Source: Zygnema cylindricum (taxonomy: Eukaryota; Streptophyta; Zygnematophyceae; Zygnematales; Zygnemataceae). From it: a stretch of DNA of 38,498 nt. The notes below the pieces were generated by a model, which was not told the origin of the DNA, made no database searches, and saw nothing but the letters and a program-made list of their open reading frames with translations. The stretch spans positions 1 to 38,498 of the forward strand of contig JBBHKE010001127.1 of the NCBI GenBank assembly GCA_037447655.1. The letters are read 5' to 3'. The translations under genes and the position numbers were made by a program. Position 1 is the first letter of the stretch. Every line of letters begins with the position of its first letter. Shown in pieces: positions 21,374-32,929 of this stretch.

Positions 21374-24300
21374 AAGAATTGTTACCTAAATTACAAAAAC
21401 TAATAGCAATAACAAGAATTGTAACCTAAATTACACTAACTGTTAGCGATAACAAGAATTGTTACCTAACTTACACAAAATTTTAGCGATAACAAGAATT
21501 GAAACCTAAATTACACAAACGATAAGCGATAACAAGAATTGTTACCTAAATTAACCAAACAATTAGCGATAACAAAAATTGTTTCCTAACTTACACAATC
21601 TGTTAGCGATAACAATAATTGTTACCTAAATTACAAAAACAGTTAGTGATAACAAGAATTGTGACCTAAAGTACACAAATTGTTAGCGATAACAATAATT
21701 ATTACCTAAATTACAAAAATTGTTAGCGATAACAAGAATTGTTACCTAAGTTACACAAACTGTTAGCGATAACAAGAATTGTTACCTAAATTACACAAAC
21801 TGTTAGCGATAACAAAAATTGTTACCTAAATTACACAAACAGTTGACGATAACAATAATTTTGACCTAAATTACACAAACAGTTGACGATAACAAGAATT
21901 GTTACCTAAATTACAAAATCAGTTAACGATAACAAGAATTATTACCTAAATTACACAAAAGATTAGCGATAACAAGAATTGTTAACTAAATTAACCAAAC
22001 AGTTAGCGATAACAAAAATTGTTACCTAAATCACACAAACTGTTAGCGATAACAATAATTGTTTCTTAAACTGCACAAATTGTTAGCGATAACAAGAATT
22101 TTACTTAAATTACAAAAAACCAAAAGCGATAACAAGAATTGTTACCTTAATTACACAAACTGTTGGCGATATCATGAATTGTTACCTAACTTACACAAAC
22201 TGTTAGCGATAACAAGAATTGTTACCTAAATTACACAAACAGTTAGCGATAACATGAATTGTTTCCTAAATTACAAAAACGGTTAGCAGTAACGAATATA
22301 ATTACCTGAATTACATAAACGATTAGCGATAACAAGCATTGTTACCTAAATTAAGCAAACAGTTTGCAATAACAAAAATTGTTACCTAAATTACACAAAC
22401 TGTTAGCGATAACAATAATTGTTACCTAAATTACACAAATTGTTAGCGATAACAAGAATTGTTACCTAAATTACAAAAACTGATAGGGATAACAAGAATT
22501 GTTACCTAAATTACACAAACGATTAGCGATAACAAGAATTGTTTCCTAAATTACAAAAACGGTTAGCGATAACAAAAATAATTACTTCAATTACACAAAC
22601 GATTAGCGATAACAAGAATTGTTACCTAAATTAAGCAAACAGTTAGCGATAACAAAAATTGTTACCTAAATTACACAAACTGTTAGCGATAACAAGAATT
22701 GTTACCTAAATTAACCAAACAGTTAGCGATAACAAAAATTGTTTCTTAACTTACACAATCTGTTAGCGATAACAAGAATTGTTACCTAAATTACAAAAAC
22801 AGTTAGCGATAACAAGAATTGTGACCTAAAGTACACAAAGTGTTAGCGATAACAAGAATTTTTACCTAAATTACACAAACGATAAACGATAACAAGAATT
22901 CTGAACTAAATTAACCAAACAGTTAGCGATAACAAAAATTGTTACCTAAATTACACAAACTGTTAGCGATAACAAGAATTGTTAATTAAATTACATATAT
23001 TGTTAGCGATAACAAAAATTGTTTTCTAAATTACACAAACAGTAAGCGATAACAAGAATTGTTACTTAAATTAACGAAACAGTTAGCGATAACAGGAATT
23101 AATATCTAAATTACACAAAGTGTTTGCGTTTACAAGAATTGTTACCTAACTTAGACAAACTGTTAGCGATAACAAGAATAGTTACCTAAATTACAAAAAC
23201 TGTTAGCGATAACAAGAATTGTTACCTAATTTAACCTAACAGTTAGCGATAATAAGAATTGTTACTTAAATTACACAAATGTTAGCGATAACAAGAATTG
23301 TTACTTAAACTACACAAATTGTTAGCGATAACAAAAATTGTTACCTAAATTAACCAAACATATAGCGATAATAAGAATTGTTATCTAAATTATACAAACT
23401 GTTTGCGTTTACAAAAATTGTTACCTAAATTACACAAACTGTAAGCGATAACAAGAATTATAACCTAAATTACACAAAGAGTTAGCAATAACCAGAATTT
23501 TTACCTAAATTAGAAAAAATGTTTGCAATAACAAGAATTGTGACCTAAATTACACAAACAGTTAGCGGTAACAAGAATTGTGACCAAAATTACACAAACT
23601 GTTAACGATAACAAGAATTGTTACCCAAATTACAAAAAATGTTAGCGATAACAAGAATTGTTACCTATATTACAAAAACTGTTAGCGATAACAAGAATTG
23701 TTACCTAAATTACACAAACAGTTAGCGATAACAAGAATTGTTACCTAAATTACACAAACACTTAGCGATAACAAAAATTGTGACCTAAATAACAGAAACT
23801 ATTAGCGATAACAAGAATTGTAACCTAACTTACACAAACGGTTAGCGATAACAAGAATTATTACCTAAATTACACAAACTATTAGCGATAACAAGAATTG
23901 TTACCTAACTTACAAAAATTGTTAGCGATATCAAGAATTGTTACTTTAGATACACAAACTGTTAGCGATAACAAGAATTCTTACCTAAATTACACAAACA
24001 GTTAGCGGTTACAAGAATTGTGACCTAAATTACACAAACTATTAGCGATAACAAGAATTCTTACCTAAATTACACAAACAGTTAGCGATAACAAGAATTG
24101 TTACCTAAATTACACAAATTGTTAGCGATAACAGGAATTGTTACCTAAATTACACAAACTGTTATCAATAACAATAATTGTTACCTAAATTACAAAAACT
24201 GTTTGTGATAACAAGAATTCCTACCTAAATAACACAAACTGTTAGCGATAACAAGAATTGTTACCTAAATTACACAAACAGTTAGCGATAACAAGAATTG

Positions 24301-27300
24301 TTTCCTAAATTACACAAACGGTAAGCGATAAGAAGAATTGTTACCTATATTACACAAACAGTTAGCGATAACAAGAATTGTTACCTAAATTAACTAAAAA
24401 GTTAGCGCTAACTGGAATTGTTATCTAAATTACAAAGCTATTTGCGCTTACAGGATTTGTTTCCTAACTTACACAAACTGTTAGCAATAACAAGAATTGT
24501 TACCTAAATTACAAAAACGGTTAGCGCTAACAAGAATTGTGACCTAAAGTACACAAATTGTTAGCGTTAACAAGAATTGTTACTTCAGTTACACAAACTC
24601 TTAGCGATAACAAGAATTGTTACCTAAATTACACAAATTGTTAGCGATAACAAGAATTGTTACCTAAATTACTCAAACAGTTGACGATAACAAGAATTAT
24701 GACCTAAATTACACAAACTGTTAGCGATAACAACAATTGTTACCTAAATTACAAAAACTGTTAGCGATAACAAGAATTGTTACCTAAATTAACCAAACAA
24801 TTAACGATAAGAAGAATTCTTTCCTAAATTAACCAAACAGTTAGCGATAACAAGAGTTGTTTCCTAAATTACACAAATGGTTAGCGATAACAAAAATTGT
24901 GACCAAAAACACAAACTGTTAGCGATAACAAGAATTCTTACCTAAATTACACAAAGTGTTAGCGATAACAAAAATTATCACCTAAATTACACAAAATTTT
25001 AGCGATAACAACAATTGTAACTTAAACTACACAAATTGTTAGCGATAACAAAAATTGTTACCTAAATTACACAAACAGTTAGCGATAACAAGAATTGTTT
25101 CCTAAATTACACAAACGATTAGCGATTTTAGGTCTCCGTACCTTAAGTACACAAACAGTTAGCGATAACAAAAAAATTTTTGTTAAACTACACAAATTGT
25201 TAGCGATAACAAGAATTGTTACCTAAATTACACAAACGGTTAGTGATAGCAGGAATAGGTACCTAAAGTACCCAAACAGTTAGCGATAACAAGATTTGTT
25301 ACTTAAACTACACAAACAGTTAGTGAAAACAAGAATTGTTACCTAGATTAACGAAACAGTTAGCGATAACAGGAATTGTTATCTAAATTACACAAACAGT
25401 TAGCGATAACAAGAATTGTTACTTAAACTACACAAACAGTTAACGATAACAAGAATTGATACCTAAATTACAAAAACTGTTAGCGATAACCAAAATTGTT
25501 TCCTAAATTACGCAAACGGTTAGCGATAACAAAAACTGTTATTTAAATTACAAAAACTGTTAGCGATAACAAGGATTTTGACCTAAATTACACAAACTAT
25601 TAGCGATAACAAGAATTGTTACCTAAATTACACAAACAGTTCGCGATGACAAGAATTTTTTCCTAAATTACACAATCGATTAGCGATAACAAGAATTGGT
25701 AACTAAGGTACACAAACAGTTAGCGATAACAAAAATTGTGACCTAAATTACACAAACGGTTAGCGATAACAGGAATTGGTACCTAAAGTACACAAACAGT
25801 TAGCGATAACAAGAATTGTTACTTAAATTATACAAATAGTTAGCGATAACAAGAATTGTTACCTAGATTTAAGAAACAGTTAGCGATAACAGAAATTGTT
25901 ATCTAAATTACAAAAAGTGTAAGCGATAACAATAATTATTACCTAAATTACACAAACTGTTAGCGATAACAAAAATTGTTACCTAAATTACACAAACAGT
26001 TAGCAATAACAAGAATAGTTTCCTAAATTACACAAACTGTTAGCGATAACAAGAATTATTACCTAAATTACACAAACTGTTAGCGATAACAAAAATTGTT
26101 ACCTAAATTAAACACACAGTTAGCGATAACAATAATTGTTTCCTTAATTACACAAACTGTTAGCGATAACAAGAATTGTTACCTAAATTACAAAAACAGT
26201 TCGCGATGACAAGAATTGTTTCCTAAATTACACAATCGATTAGCGATAACAGGAATTGGTAACTAAGGTACACAAACAGTTAGCGATAACAAGAATTCTG
26301 ACCTAAATTACACAAACGGTTAGCGATAACAAGAATAGGTACCTAAAGTACACAAACAGTTAGCGATAACAAGATTTGTTACTTAAACTACACAAACAGT
26401 TGGTGATAACAAGAATTGTTACCTAGATTAACAAAATAGTTAGCGATAACAAGAATTGTTACCTAAATTACACAAACAGTTAGCGATAACAAGATTTGTT
26501 TCCTAAATTACAAAAACGGTTAGCGAAAACAAAAATAATTACCTAAATTACACAAATTGTTAGCGATAACAAGAATTGTTACTTAAACTACACAAATTGT
26601 TAGTGATAACAAGAATTGTTACCTAAATTACAAAAACGAATAGCGATAACAAGAATTGTTACCTAAAATACTCAAACTGTTAGCGATAACAAGAATTGTT
26701 ACCTAACTTACACAAAATGTTAGCGATAACAAAATTTGTTACCTAAATTACACAAACTGTTAGCGATAACAAGAATTGTTATCTAAATTACACAAACAGT
26801 TAGCGATAACAAGAATTGTTTCCTAAATTACACAAACAGTTAGCGATAACAAGAATTGTTACCTAAATTAACGAAACAGTTAGCGATAACAAGAATTGTT
26901 ATCTAAATTATACAAACTGTTTGCGCTTACGAAATTGTTATATAACTTACACAAACTGTTAGTGATAACAAGAATTGTTACCTAAATTCAAAAACTGTTA
27001 GCGATAGCAACAATTGTTACCTAAATTACAAAAACTGTTAGGGATAACAAGAATTGTTACCTAAATTACACAAACAGTTAGCGTTAACAACAAATGTCAC
27101 CTAAATTACACAAACTGTTAGCGATAACAAGAATTGTTACCTAACTTACACAAATTGTTAGCGATAACAAAAATTGTTACCTAAATTACACAAACTGTTA
27201 GCGATAACAAGAATTGTTACCTAAATTACACAAACAGTTAGCGATAACAAGAATTGTTTCCTAAATTACAAAAACGGTTAGCGAGAACAAAAATAATTAC

Positions 27301-29097
27301 CTAAATTAACAAAACAGTTAGCGAAAACAATAATTGTTACCTAAATTATATAAACTGTTAGCGATAACAAGAATTGTTACTTAAACTACACAAATTGTTA
27401 TCGATAACAAAAATTGTTGTCTAAATTACACAAACAGTTAGCGATAACAAGAATTGTTTCCTAAATTACAAAAACGGTAAGCGATAACAAAAATAATTAC
27501 ATAAATTAACAAAACAGTTAGCGAAAACAATAATTGTTACCTAAATTATAGAAACTGCTAGCGATAACAAGAATTTTTACTTAAACTACACAAATTGTTA
27601 GCGATAACAAGAATTGTTGTCTAAATTACACAAACAGTTAGCGATAATAGGAATTGTAATCTAAATCACACAAACGATTTGCGGTTACAAGAATTGTTAC
27701 CTAACTTACACAAACTGTTAGCGATAACAAGAATTGTTACCTAAATTACACAAACTATTAGCGATAACAAGAATTGATACCTAAATTAAAATATCTGTTA
27801 GCGATAACAAGAATTGTTACCTAAATTACACAAATTGTTAGCGATAACAGGAATTGGTACCTAAAGTACACAAATAGTTAGCGCTAATAAGAATTGTCAC
27901 CTAATTTACACAAACTGTTAGCGATAGCAAGAATTGTTACCTAAATTACACAAACTGTTAGTGATTACAAGAATTGTTACCTAAATTACAAAAACTGTTA
28001 GCGATTACAAAATTTGTTACCTAAATTACACAAACTATTAGCGATAATAAGAATTGTTTCCTAAATTACACAAACGGTTAGCTATAACAAGAATTGGTAC
28101 CTTAAGTACACATACGGTTAGCGATAACAAGAATTGTTACCTTAATTAGACAAACAGTTAGCGATAACGAGAATTGTGACCTAAATTACACAATCTGTTA
28201 GCGATAACAAGAATTGTTACCTAAAGTACAAAAACTGTTAGCGATAACAAAAATTGTTACCTAAATTACACAAACTGTTAGTGATAACAAGAATTGTTAC
28301 CTAAATTACACGAACAGTTAGGGATAACAATAATTGTTACCTAAATTAACCAAACAGTTAGCGATGACAAGAATTGTTACTTAAACTACATAAACTGTTA
28401 ACGATAACAAGAATTGTTACCTTAATTACTCAAACAGTTAGCAATAACAAGAATTGTTTCCTAAATTACACAAACGGTTAGCGATAACAGGAATTGGTAC
28501 CTAAAGTACACAAACAATTAGCGATAACAAGAATTGTTACCTAAATTACACAAACTGTTAGCGATAACAAGAATTGTTACCTAAATAACAGAAACTTTTA
28601 GTGATAACAAAAATTGTTAGCTAAATTAACCAAACAGTTAGCGATAACAAGAATTGTTACCTTAATACATAAATAGTTAGCGATAACAAAAATTGTTTCC
28701 TAAATTAACCAAACAATTAGCGATAACAAGAATTGTTTCCTAAATTACACAATAGGTTAGCGATAACAAGATTATTTACCTAAATTAACAAAACAGTTAG
28801 CGATAACAAGAATTGTTATCTAAAATACACAAACTGTTAGCGATAACAAGAAATGCTACTTAAACTACACAAATTGTTAGCGATAAAAAAAAGTGTTACC
28901 TAAATTACACAAACAATTACCGATAACAAGAATTGTTTCCTTAATTACCCAAAAGGTTAGCGATAACAAGAATATTTACCTAAATTTACCAAACAGTTAG
29001 TGATAACAAGAATTGTGACCTAAATTACACAAACTGTTAGCGATAACAAGAATTGTTACTTAAACTACACAAATTGTTAGCGATAACAATAATTGTT
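21374..29097 (+). repeat. 40-bp satellite array, block 2 (about 193 monomers)
   Basis: Same monomer, orientation and phase as block 1. The first kilobase continues the ~1.16-kb higher-order repeat that the retrotransposon interrupts. A shorter higher-order unit of 560 bp (14 monomers) is visible around 25641 and 26201, both starting with the variant TTCGCGATGACAAG. No gene is seen. Confidence 0.97.
24990..25434 (+). repeat. Segment B, copy 1 (repeated at 32330-32762)
   Basis: Contains the rare text GCGATTTTAGGTCTCCGTACC (25124-25144), found again at 32456-32476 with the same monomers on both sides. The offset is about 7.33 kb. The second copy ends exactly where an LTR fragment begins at 32763, whereas this copy runs on in satellite. 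Confidence 0.85.
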
Positions 29098-29236
29098 TGT
29101 TGTTTTGGAAAAATTTAGTCCTCTCTATGCCTCGAGTGTGAGGGAGAGAGAGTTTCACGACTTAGCATATGTTTGGTTGTAATTTCGTTTCATTACACAC
29201 CAAAATTGATGTTCCACTAGGTCGGTAGGGAGTATA
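29098..29236 (+). mobile_element. Unique 139-bp fragment, possibly the start of an LTR
   Basis: Non-satellite sequence between the forward array and an inverted block. It begins TGTTGTTTTGGAAAA, very like the U3 starts of the two LTR families here (TGTTGTCTTTTGGAAA at 15446 and minus-strand TGTTGTTTTGAAAA at 36738), then has a GA-rich stretch (GAGGGAGAGAGAG). It may be the first ~140 bp of a third LTR, cut off by the inversion breakpoint. Unlike the other LTR ends it does not follow ATAAC. The identity is uncertain. Confidence 0.4.
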
Positions 29237-30300
29237 TGTAGTTTAAGTAACAATTCTTGTTATCGCTAACAGTATGTGTTTTTTAGGTAACAATTATTGT
29301 TATCGCTAACCGTTTGTGTAATTTAGGTAATAATTCTTGTTATAGCTAACAATTTGTGTAATTTAGGAAAAAAAAATTGTTATCGCTAACAGTTTATGTA
29401 ATTTAGGTTACAATTCTTGTTATCGCTAACTGTTTATTTACTTTAGGTACCAATTCTTGTTATCCCTAACCATTTGTGTAATTTAGGAAACAGTTTTTGT
29501 TATCGCTAACTGTTTGTGTAATTTAGGTACTCTTTTTGTTATCGCTAATTGTTTCTGTAATTTAGGTAACAATTGTTGTTATCGCTAACTGTTTGTTTAT
29601 TTTAGGTAACAATTCTTGTTATCGCTAACAGTTTGAGTAATTTAGGTAACTATTCTTGTTATCGCTAACCTTTTGTGTAATTTAGGAAAAAATTCTTGTT
29701 ATCGCTAACAGTTGGTGTAATTTAGGTAACAATACTTGTTATCCCTAACACTATGTGTACGTTAGGTAACAATTCCTGTAAGCGCTAACAGTTTGTGTAA
29801 TTTAGGAAACAATTCTCGTTATCGCTAACTGTTTGTGTAATTTAGGTAACAATTATTGTTATCGCTAACAGTTTGTGTAATTTAGGTCACAATTCTTGTT
29901 ATCGCTAACAATTTTTGTAATTTAGGTAACAATTCTTGTTATCGCTTATCGTTTGTGTAATTTAGGTAACAATTCTTGTTATCGGTAATAGTTTGTGTAC
30001 GTTAGGTAAAAATTAATGTAAGCGCAAAAAGTTTGTGTAATTTAGATAACAATACCTGTAAGCGCTAACAGTTTTTGTAATTTAGGGAACAACACTCGTT
30101 AGTGCTAACAGTTTAAGTTATTTATGTAACAATTCTTGTTAGTGCTAACAGGATTTGTAATTTAGGTAACAATTCTTGTTATTGCTAACAGTTTGGTTAA
30201 TTTTGGTAACAATTTTTGTTATCGCTAACCGTTTGTGTTGTTTAAGTAACAATTATTGTTATCGCTAACTATTTGTGTAATTTAGGTAACCATTTTTGTT
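29237..30300 (-). repeat. Inverted 40-bp satellite block (about 27 monomers)
   Basis: The monomer appears here as its reverse complement (GTTATCGCTAAC, then AATTTAGGTAACAATTCTT), still with a 40-bp period. The left edge joins the unique fragment. The right edge flips back at 30300/30301 within ATTTTTGTT-CGAT-AACAAAAAT, a perfect inverted repeat with a 4-nt centre. Confidence 0.95.
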
Positions 30301-32762
30301 CGATAACAAAAATTGTGACCTAAATTACACAAACGGTTAGCGATAACAATAATTGTTACCTAAATTACACAAACTGTTAGCAATAACAAGAATTGTTACC
30401 TAAATTACAAATTCTGTTAGCACTAACAAGAATTGTTACATAAATAACACAAACTGTTAGCACTAACAAGAATTGTTCCCTAAATTACAAAAACTGTTAG
30501 CAATAACAAAAATTGTTACCTAAAGTACACAAACTGTTAGCAATATAAACAATTGATGCCTAAATTACACAAACAGTTAACGATAACAAGAATTGTTACC
30601 TTAATTACACAAATAATTAGCGATAACAAGAATTGTTACTTAAACTACAAAAATTGTTAGTGATAACAAAAATTGTTTCCTAAATTACACAAACGGTTAG
30701 GGGTAACAAGAATTGTTACCTAAATTAGAAAAACTGTTAGGGATAACACAAATATATACTTAAATTACAGAAATAGTTAGCGATAACAAGAATAGTTACC
30801 TAAATTAAACAAATACTTTGCGATAACAAGAATTGTTACCTAAATTACAAAAATAGTTAGCGATAACAAAAATTGTTACCTTAATTACACAAACAGTTAG
30901 CGATAACAAGAATTGTTTTCTAAATTACTGAAACGGTAGCGATAACAAGAAATGTTACCTAAATTAACCAAACAGTTAGCGATAACAAGAATTGTTACCT
31001 AAATTACAAAAACTGTTAACGATAACAAGAATTGTTACCTAAATTACACAAACTGTTAGCGATAACAAGAATTGTTACCTAAATTACACAAATAGTTAGC
31101 GATAACAGGAATTGGTACCTAAAGTACACAAACAGTTACTGATAACAGGAATTAGTACCTAAATTATAGAAACAGTTAGTGATAACAAAAATTGTTACCT
31201 AAATTACCTAAAGTGTTAGCGATAACAAGAATTATTTCCTAAATTACACAAACGGTAAGCGATAACAAGAATTCTTACCAAAATTACAAAAACTGTTAGC
31301 GATAACGACAATTGTTACATAAATTACACAAATTGTTAGCGATAACAATAATTATTACCTAAATTACAAAATTTGTTAGCGATAACAATAATTGTTTCCT
31401 AAATTACACATACTGTTTGCGATAAAAAGATTTGTTACCTAAATTACACAAACAGTTAGCTATAACAATAATTATTACCTAACTTACACAAACGGTTAGC
31501 GATAACAAGAAATGTTACCTAAATTAACCAAACAGTTAGCGATAACAAGAATTTTTACCTAAATTACAAAAATTGTTAGCAATAACAAGAATTGTTACCT
31601 AAATTAAACAAATGGTTAGCGATGATAAGAATTGTTACATAAATTACACACTGTAAGCGATAACAACAATTGTTTCCTAAATTACACAAATTGTTAGCGA
31701 TAACAAAAATTGTTTTCTAAATTACAGAAACGGTTAGCGATAATAGGAATTAGTACCTAAAGTACAGAAACAGTTACCGATAAACAGAATTGTGACCTAA
31801 ATTACACAAACATTTTGTGATAACAAAAATTGTTACCTAAATTTCAAAAACAATTAGCGATAACAAGAATTGTTACCTAAATTACACAAACTGTTAGCGA
31901 TAACAAAAATTGTTTCCTAAATTACACAAATTGTTAGCGATAACAACAATTGTTTTCTAAATTACACAAATTGTTAGCGATAACAAAAATTGTTACCTAA
32001 ATTACAAAAATAGTTAGCGATAACAAGAATTGTTTCCTAAATTACACAAACAGTTAGCGATAAATCAAATTGTGACCTTAATTTCACAAACTTTTAGCGA
32101 TAACAAAAATTGTTACCTAAATTACAAAAAATGTTAGCGATAACAAGAATTGTTACCTAAATTATACAAATAGTTAGCGATAACAAGAATTGTTACCTAG
32201 ATTACAAAAATTGTTAGCTATAACAAAAATTGTTACCTAAATTACACTAACAGTTAGCGATAACAAGATTTGTTTCTTAAATTACACAAACGGTTAGCGA
32301 TGACAATAATTGTTACCTAAAGTACACAAACTTTTAGCGATAACAACAATTGTAACTTAAACTACACAAATTGTTAGCGATAACAAAAATTGTTAACTAA
32401 ATTACACAAACAGTTAGCGATAACAAGAATTGTTTCCTAAATTACACAAACGGTTAGCGATTTTAGGTCTCCGTACCTTAAGTACACAAACAGTTAGCGA
32501 TAACAAAATTTTTTTTGTTAAACTACACAAATTGTTAGCGATAACAAGAATTGTTACCTAAATTACACAAACGGTTAGTGATAACAAGAATAGGTACCTA
32601 AAGTACACAAACAGTTAGCGATAACAAGATTTGTTACTTAAACTACACAAACAGTTAGTGATAACAAGAATTGTTACCTAGATTAACGAAACAGTTAGCG
32701 ATAACAGGAATTGTTATCTAAATTACACAAACAGTTAGCGATAACAAGAATTGTTACTTAAA
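30301..32762 (+). repeat. 40-bp satellite array, block 3 (about 62 monomers)
   Basis: Forward orientation again. The right end (about 32330-32762) is the second copy of segment B (24990-25434). Nothing coding is seen. Confidence 0.96.
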
Positions 32763-32929
32763 CTTCGCGATCCGCCGTCCATTTGTCATTGCTTGTTCAC
32801 ACCACTCAATGAGTCTTTTACGTAACTTTAATTATCAATCCGTTCGCTCCCCCAATCCGTGAATCTATTCAAACCTCCATATTAAATCTTATCAGCAGTT
32901 ACGCACGAAACTGACTTTTCAAAACAACA
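32763..32929 (-). mobile_element. LTR fragment (167 bp, U3 end of the solo-LTR family)
   Basis: Matches 36572-36738 over its whole length with one mismatch seen by eye, and is followed by the same ATAAC and similar satellite monomers (ATTACTCAAACAGTTAGCG). It is cut at its left end inside the hairpin CGGATCGC-TTC-GCGATCCG of the intact LTR (36565-36583) and joined to satellite with a CT overlap. On the minus strand this is the start (U3) of the LTR. Confidence 0.9.

Noticed and set aside
29098-29236. MITE or small DNA transposon between forward and inverted arrays
   Set aside because: No terminal inverted repeats or target duplication found. The LTR-like start is the better though still weak reading.
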